A DNA stretch of 9,014 nt from the NCBI GenBank assembly GCA_964465145.1, contig CAYXJR010000125.1, positions 1-9,014 of the forward strand, written 5' to 3'. The notes below the pieces were generated by a model. That model ran no database searches, had not been told where the DNA came from, and saw only the letters and a list, made by a program, of their open reading frames with translations. Of the stretch, positions 1 through 5,652 are shown piece by piece; position 1 is the first letter of the stretch, and each line of letters opens with the position of its first letter. The DNA comes from JAUVKA01 sp964465145. Lineage in GTDB: Bacteria > Bacteroidota > Bacteroidia > Bacteroidales > UBA12481. The position numbers were made by a program, and so were the translations under genes.

Positions 1-1101
1 GATATAGCAAATACTCACAATTGATACGGCCACGATATATTTAACGCGTAGGTATTGTTTAAAATCAGAATAGTGAACAAGAATTGAGTCGAAATAGTTG
101 CTCTCATATCCGAAGCAATAACTGGTATAATTCAACATGATTCCCCCGGTCATGAAAATACCTACGAAAATAAAAAACAAGCTGCCGCTGTTATATATCT
201 CATTTGGGTAAAAAAATAATCCATACAAAAGAAAGATTGGAGCCATTAAAAATATTGACCGGGTTCTTTTATGCCTCCATATTAGTCTGAGTTCAAGAGA
301 AATCAATTCACCGGTTAGTCCAATCCTTTTAAGATACCCAATTTCTCCAAGTTGATCCGTACGTTTTTTCTTCTTATGAATAATCTCATCCGGATAAAGC
401 CTGGATCTAAGGAAGGTAAAGTTCAGTAAATAGCTAAGGACGAGTAAGGCAAATGGAATGGATAACCAGTCGGGCTTTTCAATAATATTGGCAAGGAAAT
501 TTGATGATATTTCAGAAAGGGAAAAAACCTCGAGCTTTTGAAGAAGGAAAACGCCTGCCAGGCCCAGGGCAAACAGGCCCACAATTTGTGGTTTATGGAC
601 GAATTGCCGTTTGATATAAGTGGCCAGAAAATTATTGGAAAAGATAAGCAGAATCATCGCCAGAATCCAAACAAAAGCTTGTCCACCACCATAAGCTGGT
701 GCTATAACCTTAATTCCGAAGGGTATAAAAACCAGCCAGGAAAGGTAATTTCCTATGCTAAAAATGGATTTACCAGCCACATAATGGACAATCGATGATT
801 TCTTGATAGGCAATTGCAAGTAACTTTCAATATTGAGAACTGGCAGAGATTGCATGAAGAATCGAATCAAGAACTCTATTCCTAAATAGTACAAAATCAA
901 CCCATTGAATACTACAATTGGATCTTTGTCAGGGAATAATTCTGCGAATAATTTATCGATAAATAAACCCAGGAAAACAAGATAGGCCAACATTATTAGC
1001 AGGAAGATGCCAATTATAATGTTAAGAATTAGCTGTTTCTGCCAAATTGTAGATCGAAGAGATTCTTTTATTTGATGATTAAGGAAGTGCTTGAATATCA
1101 T
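1..1101 (-). CDS. DUF5687 family ABC-permease-like membrane protein (3' end beyond the left edge)
   Basis: An uninterrupted minus-strand frame of 367 codons runs from an ATG at 1099-1101 to the left edge without a stop, so the C-terminus is missing. The protein is strongly hydrophobic, with likely membrane segments near residues 22-48, 62-84, 112-134, 140-162, 172-190, 211-231, 283-299 and 307-330. A basic cytoplasmic-looking stretch (HKKKKR, 242-247) lies between two of them. The N-terminal pattern, with LFxDKDPIVVFNGLILYY near 55-72 and a YLQLPIKKSSIVHY block near 94-107, matches my memory of DUF5687, a Bacteroidota family of roughly 490 residues taken to be the membrane part of an ABC exporter. 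If so, about three quarters is present. An ATP-binding partner would be expected further left but is outside the window. The substrate is unknown. The start follows an AT-rich leader with no good Shine-Dalgarno, as is usual in this phylum. The gene is divergent from the helicase with a 104-bp gap. Confidence 0.85.
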   Translation of the reverse strand, partial: MIFKHFLNHQIKESLRSTIWQKQLILNIIIGIFLLIMLAYLVFLGLFIDKLFAELFPDKDPIVVFNGLILYYLGIEFLIRFFMQSLPVLNIESYLQLPIKKSSIVHYVAGKSIFSIGNYLSWLVFIPFGIKVIAPAYGGGQAFVWILAMILLIFSNNFLATYIKRQFVHKPQIVGLFALGLAGVFLLQKLEVFSLSEISSNFLANIIEKPDWLSIPFALLVLSYLLNFTFLRSRLYPDEIIHKKKKRTDQLGEIGYLKRIGLTGELISLELRLIWRHKRTRSIFLMAPIFLLYGLFFYPNEIYNSGSLFFIFVGIFMTGGIMLNYTSYCFGYESNYFDSILVHYSDFKQYLRVKYIVAVSIVSICYI

Positions 1102-1205
1102 TTTAAAGAATTAGGGAGTTAAATATAGCAAAATCTTTATTTTAGCATAATATGAGTAAGAGACCAATGGGATATCCCCTAAAACTAGTGAAAGAATAGG
1201 AAATA

Positions 1206-2447
1206 ATGCAGTTTGCTGAATACAATATCTCAGAAGATATCAAGGAAAATCTTGACAGGATGGGATTTAAACGGCCTACAGACATCCAGTTTAAATCTAT
1301 ACCCCCTATTTTAAAAGGAAACGATTTATTGGCTATTGCTCAAACAGGTACAGGCAAGACCGCTGCGTTTGTTATTCCCATTCTACAGCTTCTTCTTCCT
1401 AAAGGAGGAGCAAGACCTTTAGAGGAGGTGAGTTGCGTGGTGATGGCTCCCACTCATGAGCTGGCCATGCAGATCCACGAAGTTTTTTCTTCAATAGCAA
1501 AAAAAACCGGACTAAGCAGCCTTTGCATTCATGGTGGCGTTGACCAGGGGCCGCAGATTGAACGTTTAAAAAAGGGTGTGCCGATTGTAATAGCTACTCC
1601 TGGACGCTTGTTCGACCTCATGAGTCAGGGGTATCTTAAGCTTGAAAGGGTGAGGATTTTGGTTCTGGATGAGGCTGATCACATGTTGGATTTGGGATTT
1701 TTGAAAGATATTCAAGAACTGGCCAGTCGTCTTCCTCAAAAGAGACAAACCCTGTTTTTCTCGGCCACTATTAATACTAAAATAAAAAGGCTGGCTTATT
1801 CGCTGGTAAACAATCCCATACGAATTCAGATATCACCTAAGGATCCGGTTGCCAGAAATATACACCATTCAGTTGCTTTTATTGAGATGGATGACAAGCG
1901 GTTTTTTCTGGAGCGGCTGATCAAAGAAAATCCAAAATTCAAGATATTAGTTTTTGTACGAACAAAAGTCAGGGCAGAAAGGGTACAAAAGGCTTTAACC
2001 CGGGTTAATCAGGAATCTATAACTATTCATTCGGATAAAGAGCAGAAAGAACGTTTTAGCGTGATGAAGAAGTTCAGGGAGGGCCAGGTTTTAATTCTGA
2101 TTGCTACTGATGTTAGTGCCCGGGGAATTGATATCCCTGATGTGGATTTCGTGGTGAATTATGATCTTCCTGAACAAACAGAGAATTATGTTCATAGGGT
2201 TGGCCGCACGGGACGGGGAACAAGAAAGGGCCAGGCAATTTCCTTTTGCAGTGAAGAAGAAAAACCTCTTTTGAAAGAAATTGAGTCATATTTGGATCAG
2301 GATATTCAGATTCTGGAGATCGCCAAAACTGATTACAAGGATACGCTGGAATTTAAATCAGAGGATGAAACTGACTGGAAATCACTTATGCGGAAGGCTG
2401 AAGAGGAAGCCTTGGAGAAACCTAAAAAGAAGAAAAAGAAAAGGTGA
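1206..2447 (+). CDS. DEAD-box ATP-dependent RNA helicase (RhlE/SrmB-like)
   Basis: This complete 413-residue protein unwinds or remodels RNA using ATP and probably acts in cytoplasmic ribosome assembly, RNA decay or cold adaptation. All core motifs are visible in order: Q motif (GFKRPTDIQ, Gln28), motif I AQTGTGKT (45-52), motif Ia PTHELA (82-87), GG (110-111), Ib TPGR (131-134), II DEAD (155-158), III SAT (186-188), IV LVFVRTK (248-254), V ATDVSARGID (300-309) and VI HRVGRTGR (330-337). Motif Ia has His where most family members have Arg (PTRELA). The C-terminus is short and ends in a lysine-rich tail (KPKKKKKKR), a likely non-specific RNA-binding extension. The ATG at 1206 is preceded by an AGGA about 6 nt upstream and gives the standard family N-terminus, so the start is secure. 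It stands alone: a divergent membrane protein gene lies on the left and a convergent small gene on the right. The precise paralogue (RhlE, SrmB, CsdA) cannot be assigned. Confidence 0.97.
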   Translation: MQFAEYNISEDIKENLDRMGFKRPTDIQFKSIPPILKGNDLLAIAQTGTGKTAAFVIPILQLLLPKGGARPLEEVSCVVMAPTHELAMQIHEVFSSIAKKTGLSSLCIHGGVDQGPQIERLKKGVPIVIATPGRLFDLMSQGYLKLERVRILVLDEADHMLDLGFLKDIQELASRLPQKRQTLFFSATINTKIKRLAYSLVNNPIRIQISPKDPVARNIHHSVAFIEMDDKRFFLERLIKENPKFKILVFVRTKVRAERVQKALTRVNQESITIHSDKEQKERFSVMKKFREGQVLILIATDVSARGIDIPDVDFVVNYDLPEQTENYVHRVGRTGRGTRKGQAISFCSEEEKPLLKEIESYLDQDIQILEIAKTDYKDTLEFKSEDETDWKSLMRKAEEEALEKPKKKKKKR

Positions 2448-2464
2448 ACCCCTTGCGGTTCACC
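2443..2464. terminator. Hairpin overlapping the helicase stop codon
   Basis: GGTGAACC (2443-2450) and GGTTCACC (2457-2464) form a perfect 8-bp stem with a 6-nt loop. The helicase TGA (2445-2447) lies inside the left arm. No run of T follows, so this is not a textbook intrinsic terminator. It could end transcription weakly or protect the 3' end of the mRNA. Confidence 0.4.
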
Positions 2465-2529
2465 CTCTCCTACTGAAAAACAAACACAAACTATAATAGC
2501 TTACTCCTTGCTATTAAATTTCTTTTGAA

Positions 2530-2557
2530 GTAGAGACAGATCACGATCTGTCTCTAC
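2530..2557. repeat. 28-nt near-perfect palindrome between convergent genes (terminator-like)
   Basis: Arms of 12 nt (GTAGAGACAGAT and its exact reverse complement) enclose a 4-nt loop, CACG. The palindrome sits between the 3' ends of the helicase (+) and the IEDWML-repeat gene (-). The TAG stop of the latter (2554-2556) is part of the right arm. The outer GTAGAGAC...GTCTCTAC core resembles, from memory, a palindrome dispersed in many copies in Bacteroidota and cyanobacterial genomes, so this may be one copy of a genomic repeat reused as a bidirectional terminator. No T-tract is present. Confidence 0.7.
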
Positions 2558-2901
2558 AATAGCATCCAATCTTCAATAATAATTTCTTCCTCATACGGAA
2601 TTAATTCTTCCAACATCCAGCTTTCAATTTGTGGTTCAGCTTCTTGTTCCTGGATAAGCTCCTCAAGCATCCAGTCTTCAATGACGGGCTCCATTTCGTT
2701 GGCAGGTGATAGTTGTTTTAACATCCAGTCTTCGATAGCTATCTCGGCTTCAGTATTTGGAGTTAATTCGTGAAGCATCCAATCTTCAATCAGAAGGGGT
2801 GCTTCCTCTTCATTAAAAGCTGAATCGTTGTTAATGAGTGCTGAGCCTGGCTGTGTGATGGCCATTAGTATGATGATGATATTGATTCCTATTATTTTCA
2901 T
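2554..2901 (-). CDS. Small secreted acidic protein with five 18-residue IEDWML repeats
   Basis: A 115-residue protein of unknown function. Residues 1-21 look like a Sec signal peptide: Lys2, a hydrophobic IIIILMAI core, then a GSA cleavage-like site. The mature part is almost wholly repetitive. I-E-D/S-W-M-L occurs at 38, 56, 74, 92 and 109, a spacing of 18, 18, 18 and 17, with the unit continuing as x-E/Q-L-x-P-x-x-E and further acidic residues. The fifth copy ends the protein (WMLL). Net charge is strongly negative with no catalytic-looking residues or cysteines, so a binding, adhesive or structural role is more plausible than enzymatic. I recall IExWM-type acidic motifs in other small secreted Bacteroidota proteins, but no characterised function. 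The ATG at 2899-2901 has a strong ribosome binding site. It converges on the helicase. Confidence 0.82.
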   Translation of the reverse strand: MKIIGINIIIILMAITQPGSALINNDSAFNEEEAPLLIEDWMLHELTPNTEAEIAIEDWMLKQLSPANEMEPVIEDWMLEELIQEQEAEPQIESWMLEELIPYEEEIIIEDWMLL

Positions 2902-2909
2902 TTTAAATT

Positions 2910-2914
2910 CCTCC
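2910..2914 (-). promoter_or_regulatory. Strong Shine-Dalgarno of the IEDWML-repeat gene
   Basis: On the minus strand the leader reads GGAGG (2910-2914) with 8 nt before the ATG at 2899-2901. This fixes the start. Such a full Shine-Dalgarno is uncommon in Bacteroidota and suggests efficient translation of this small gene. Confidence 0.7.
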
Positions 2915-3020
2915 GTTGGTCTATTGTTTACATATATAGAACGAACAAGACACCGAAATGCTACACATTGTTGTGTTAATTTAGGTTAATGGTCGAAAAG
3001 TGCCGGTAAATGGCGAATGT

Positions 3021-3060
3021 AGGAGGGTGGATCAGTGGATTGGTGGATCGGTGGATCAGC
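3021..3060. repeat. Octanucleotide tandem array 1, at the start of the carboxypeptidase-like gene
   Basis: Four exact-length 8-nt units, GGATCAGT, GGATTGGT, GGATCGGT and GGATCAGC (3029-3060), are preceded by a degenerate unit AGGAGGGT (3021-3028). The unit is the same type as in the arrays at 6913-6968 and 7521-7616. The G-rich strand is the plus strand. It lies in the 191-bp gap between the divergent IEDWML gene and the gene starting at about 3093. The rest of that gap shows only the AT-rich leader of the minus-strand gene. Confidence 0.9.
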
Positions 3061-3092
3061 AAAATATAGTTGCTAACAAATGGTGGAAAGGC

Positions 3093-3824
3093 ATGATTAT
3101 TATTTCTGGTAAAGCATACTATCAGGATAATATATATTTGATAAATGGATTGATTCTGGATGAAGAAACCCGGGCTCCATTAGCCGGAGTGACTATTCAG
3201 GATTCTGTTACTGGGATGGGGAAGGTTAGTAACGAGTTCGGGAAATTTGCAATTGAAATTAAGGAATTCCCTGCCATTTTTGTGTTTCGTCATTTGGGAT
3301 ATTTTGAAGATACCCTGAGAATAAAGAACAGGAATCAATATAAAGAATATATTGAGGGTAAAACAGTAATCATAACCCTCCGCCTGAATCCATTTTTAAT
3401 TGATGAAGTTGTTGTTTCAAATTCCCGACTGGCAACAAAATTATTTGAAAAGGAAACATATGCTCTCATTGATTTTGTTATTAAGGAAAATTCAAGAGAG
3501 ATACACTGCTTCAAGACAAATGGTGAGATCCGATGGACGACTAATATTAATACTGATTTAAGCAAGGATTTCACAGGCCTTGCTCATTACGATAAAATTT
3601 CAAACCGATATTTTCTGGAATTTGTTATTGCTCAGTTATCCTATCTTATTGAAATAGATCCAGTTAATGGTGATCAAATATTGACTATCCCAATTCTGAA
3701 ATTTAAACACATTGATCATATAAGCATTTCGGGGCATGCCTTCATGAGTCTCCATGATTTGTGTGAGGGTGAATTTTCAGCTATTTATTTTCCATTACCT
3801 GGCCTTGATAGCATCTATAAATAA
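3093..3824 (+). CDS. Carboxypeptidase-regulatory-like domain protein, probably 5'-truncated
   Basis: A 243-residue protein from the ATG at 3093. Residues about 14-105 form a CarboxypepD_reg-like beta-sandwich, seen in INGLILDEETRAPLAGVTIQ, the GKVSNEFGKFAIEI turn, FRHLGYFEDTLRI and LIDEVVVS. In Bacteroidota this domain usually sits in exported proteins. The remaining 135 or so residues have strand-rich text such as HCFKTNGEIRWTT and YLIEIDPVNGD, which recalls beta-propeller repeats, but too few for a closed propeller. The expected N-terminal signal peptide is absent: the ATG opens straight onto MIIISGKAYYQDN, which looks like the tail of a signal peptide and its cleavage region. An upstream in-frame GTG at 3000 exists, but translation from it would run through the octanucleotide array and is not credible. 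The protein may be inactive or mislocalised. hicA follows after 38 bp. Confidence 0.7.
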   Translation: MIIISGKAYYQDNIYLINGLILDEETRAPLAGVTIQDSVTGMGKVSNEFGKFAIEIKEFPAIFVFRHLGYFEDTLRIKNRNQYKEYIEGKTVIITLRLNPFLIDEVVVSNSRLATKLFEKETYALIDFVIKENSREIHCFKTNGEIRWTTNINTDLSKDFTGLAHYDKISNRYFLEFVIAQLSYLIEIDPVNGDQILTIPILKFKHIDHISISGHAFMSLHDLCEGEFSAIYFPLPGLDSIYK

Positions 3825-3843
3825 AAGGGTTATCGAATTTATA

Positions 3844-3857
3844 TAACAAAATTGTTA
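3844..3857. promoter_or_regulatory. Palindrome before hicA, candidate HicB operator
   Basis: TAACAA-AA-TTGTTA is a perfect 6-bp inverted repeat with a 2-bp centre, 6 nt before the hicA GTG. It overlaps TACATTTG (3856-3863), which fits the Bacteroidota -7 consensus TAnnTTTG exactly but lacks a clear TTTG partner upstream. HicB antitoxins with a C-terminal HTH repress their own operon by binding such palindromes. If the -7 match were real, the transcript would begin after the GTG, so the box may be chance. Confidence 0.5.
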
Positions 3858-3862
3858 CATTT

Positions 3863-4060
3863 GTGATTAAGTCCAATGAATTATTAAGGATTGTGGAAGC
3901 ACATGGTTGGAGGGTTTACAGGATTAAAGGCAGTCATTATCTTCTAAAGCATACTGTTAGGGAAGGAATCATGATAATTCCACACCATGGAAGCAGAACC
4001 CTTGGAAAAGGTTTAGTGATGAAAATTTTTAAACAGGCTGGAATAGAATGGCAAAAATAA
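3863..4060 (+). CDS. hicA: HicA-type mRNA interferase toxin
   Basis: This 65-residue protein matches the compact dsRBD-like fold of HicA toxins, which cleave mRNA and tmRNA and arrest growth until neutralised by HicB. Visible marks are the N-terminal helix KSNELLRIVEAHGWR (3-17), the GSH motif (23-25) with catalytic His25 in the RIKGSHYLLKH segment, and the C-terminal HHGSRTLGKGLVMKIFKQAGI segment (41-61). Length is within the usual range of about 58-80. The start is GTG at 3863. No ATG is available upstream in frame, and the next in-frame Met would remove the active site. No Shine-Dalgarno is visible. The stop overlaps the start of hicB by 13 bp in another frame, the standard arrangement of this operon. 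It appears intact. Confidence 0.9.
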   Translation: MIKSNELLRIVEAHGWRVYRIKGSHYLLKHTVREGIMIIPHHGSRTLGKGLVMKIFKQAGIEWQK

Positions 4061-4461
4061 TAGTAATACTAGAACAGACCGATACAGGTTTCTCTGCATA
4101 TATCCCTGAATTACCAATAACCTGTACTACCGGATTGGATTTGAAGGAGGTAGAAAGCAATATGAGGGAAGCATTGGAATTGTATATTGAAGCATTACGA
4201 GATGATGACAGGCCAATTCCATCTCTCCTTAAAGAAGATTGGGAGTTTGATTACCGCCTGGATATCACGGATTTCTTCAGCCTTTTTGCTCCTGTTAAAC
4301 AGACTGCTGTTGCTTTGAAGGCAGGGATTAACCCCAGTCTGCTGAGGCAATATGCCCGGGGAATTAAACATCCCAGTCTTAGGCAGGCAGAAAAAATTGA
4401 AGATGCCATTCATCAATTAGGCAGGGATCTGCTCAAAATCAGGTTATTATCGGGGAAATAG
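4048..4461 (+). CDS. hicB: HicB-type antitoxin with C-terminal HTH
   Basis: A complete 137-residue antitoxin that binds and inhibits HicA. Residues 1-60 form the HicB partial RNase H-like fold: KIIVILEQTDTGFSAYIPEL (3-22), then the TTGLDLKEVESNMREALELYIE region (27-48). Residues about 72-133 are a helix-turn-helix DNA-binding domain of XRE type, with VKQTAVALKAGINPSLLRQY (83-102) carrying the two central helices. The HTH points to autorepression through the palindrome before hicA. The ATG lies inside the last codons of hicA, so the two are translationally coupled. The 3' end overlaps by 49 bp the tail of the broken minus-strand repeat gene. Confidence 0.93.
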   Translation: MAKIIVILEQTDTGFSAYIPELPITCTTGLDLKEVESNMREALELYIEALRDDDRPIPSLLKEDWEFDYRLDITDFFSLFAPVKQTAVALKAGINPSLLRQYARGIKHPSLRQAEKIEDAIHQLGRDLLKIRLLSGK

Positions 4462-4835
4462 TGGATTGAATTTGGGGGCAGAAAATCTGCCTGAGATACT
4501 TTATGGCCGTTTGAATCATATTCACGTTCTTTCTTAATATGATTTCTCCAACTGGAATTGGCCAGGTTCCAGTAATATTTGTGATAAAGAATTGTCTTGC
4601 CTTTTGAGTTTTTTTGATCTGTTACCTTAGAATTTGGGATCCAATCATTACGGGAACTATTCCAGTCGTAGATTATCTCTTCATCAATGAGACTGTTTGT
4701 ATTTGTTATTCTAACTATTTTTTGTTTGGAAAATTCTCTCCAATCCAGAACTTGATCTATATTGAAATAATCAAAAAAGGTTTGTATAGTTGTATTTTCA
4801 TCAGGGTATTCATTAACTGTTTTATAGATGAAATA
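4413..4835 (-). pseudogene. C-terminal continuation of the YDSxGNxT-repeat protein, cut off by an in-frame TGA
   Basis: Directly after the TGA at 4836-4838 the same minus-strand frame stays open for 140 codons, down to a TGA at 4413-4415. It keeps the same repeat style as the upstream part: YDWNSSRNDW, YYWNLANSSW, and REYDSNGHKVSQADF. Three neighbouring W-x6-W motifs in the whole frame (152/159, 279/286, 310/317, counting from the ATG at 5498) show that residue 221, the stop, occupies a Trp position (W214-x6-stop). The upstream CDS and this stretch are therefore one gene of 361 codons broken by TGG to TGA. The last 15 or so residues run antisense into hicB and look unlike the repeats, so the original C-terminus, possibly a sorting domain, has probably been lost too. 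Confidence 0.85.
4477..4491. terminator. Small hairpin just after hicB
   Basis: GGCAGA (4477-4482) and TCTGCC (4486-4491) form a perfect 6-bp stem with an AAA loop, 15 nt after the hicB stop. No T-run follows. It could end the hicAB transcript, but it also lies within the old coding frame of the broken gene on the other strand, so it may be incidental. Confidence 0.3.
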
Positions 4836-5498
4836 TCAATCCATAGCAAGAAGATCCCATCGATAATCAACTTCACCCCAGCGTCGTTGATCAGGATAAT
4901 AGCTGAATTCATCTTTGTAGTTACCAATTAATGCTTTTTCACTCTGACTATAGGTATAGAAGGCTGAAAGAGTCTGGTTCCCAAATCCATCAAATTCGGA
5001 TCGGGATTCATACGATTTCACCCAATTCTTATAACTCTTATTCCAATAGTACTGGGTGCTTCGTGTTTCATTCCCATGTGAATCATAATCCCACTCTTTT
5101 TTACCACAACCCTCAGAATCACAGCCCCTCCATCGACCTGTTGGCCAGCTATAGAAATAGTGGGCCTGCAATGTTTGTTGTCCGGATTCATTATAGGCTA
5201 ATTCATACCTCTGATATAAATGATAATCCTTTATGTTTGATACCCAGGTGTACGTGGAGCTGATAATCAGTCCAGACTCAGGGTTGAAGGAATATTCCCA
5301 CTTATTCAATCGGGACGAATCATTGGGGCTTGTATATGCATACCTTACTATGGAATCAAGACTTGTTAGTAAAAAGGAATCGTGGTCAGGATCAATAAAA
5401 CTGTTAGGTTTGCCGGGGGTGATTTGAGCATGAACGAGAGGAGGTTGCAGAACCCCCAAAATAATAGCTAAAGCTAGAACAGAGTAGAAACTTTTCAT
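4836..5498 (-). CDS. Secreted tandem-repeat protein (YDSxGNxT / W-x6-W units), N-terminal part of a broken gene
   Basis: A 220-residue product from the ATG at 5496-5498. Residues 1-25 are a clear Sec signal peptide (Lys2, hydrophobic core to Val18, cleavage near VHAQ). The body is made of units of about 31-45 residues containing an acidic/aromatic pair, a turn of the type Y/F-D/N-x-x-G-N/Q-x-T, then alternating aromatics and W-N/D: AYNESGQQT (101-109), DYDSHGNET (137-145), EFDGFGNQT (169-177), DYRWD (211-215). This resembles RHS/YD-like or DUF3836-like beta repeats in Bacteroidota surface proteins, with function unknown. A GTG nine codons upstream is in frame but lies at the mapped promoter start, so the ATG is preferred. 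The frame ends at a TGA that replaces a conserved Trp and then continues (see 4413-4835). It may still yield a shortened secreted product. It is divergent from the beta-propeller gene. Confidence 0.75.
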   Translation of the reverse strand: MKSFYSVLALAIILGVLQPPLVHAQITPGKPNSFIDPDHDSFLLTSLDSIVRYAYTSPNDSSRLNKWEYSFNPESGLIISSTYTWVSNIKDYHLYQRYELAYNESGQQTLQAHYFYSWPTGRWRGCDSEGCGKKEWDYDSHGNETRSTQYYWNKSYKNWVKSYESRSEFDGFGNQTLSAFYTYSQSEKALIGNYKDEFSYYPDQRRWGEVDYRWDLLAMD

Positions 5499-5526
5499 CG
5501 TTCTGGAATTAGTTTTGGAGGACACC

Positions 5527-5557
5527 TAAAGGTAATTAAAAATTGTCATCGGGCAAA
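5527..5557 (-). promoter_or_regulatory. Bacteroidota-type promoter of the repeat-protein gene
   Basis: On the minus strand a TTTG (-33 element, 5554-5557) is followed after exactly 19 nt by TACCTTTA (-7 element, 5527-5534). This differs from TAnnTTTG only in the last base. Transcription would begin near 5521, giving a leader of about 23 nt before the ATG at 5498 and excluding the upstream GTG at 5525 as the start. Confidence 0.6.
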
Positions 5558-5652
5558 GTAATTTCAGTAATGGGAAGACACTAAAATTGAGGGAATTCCG
5601 TTTCAAAATTAGAAAGCTGGTTGAAATCCTGAAACTATACCATATTACTTCC

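Noticed and set aside
538..798. Plus-strand open frame of 86 codons
   Set aside because: It lies antisense inside the long DUF5687 frame and has no domain character.
1120..1127. Possible -7 element (TATATTTA on the minus strand) for the DUF5687 gene
   Set aside because: No TTTG-like -33 element stands at the right distance, and AT-rich matches are expected by chance.
2931..2938. Possible -7 element (TATATATG on the minus strand) for the IEDWML gene
   Set aside because: One mismatch to consensus and no convincing -33 partner at 19-21 nt.
3000..3092. GTG start at 3000 for the carboxypeptidase-like gene
   Set aside because: The added 31 residues translate the octanucleotide array (VDQWIGGSVDQQ) and form no signal peptide. 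The ATG at 3093 is the better start.
4836..4838. TGA recoded as Trp or selenocysteine
   Set aside because: TGA ends other genes here at natural C-termini, Trp is otherwise TGG, and the residue context is a Trp motif. A point mutation is simpler.
4614..5427. Plus-strand open frames opposite the repeat gene
   Set aside because: They are shadows of a minus-strand gene that has a signal peptide, a promoter and periodic repeats. Their own composition is not protein-like.
5587..5652. TTG start at 5587 for the beta-propeller protein
   Set aside because: It would bury the signal peptide 22 residues inside the protein.
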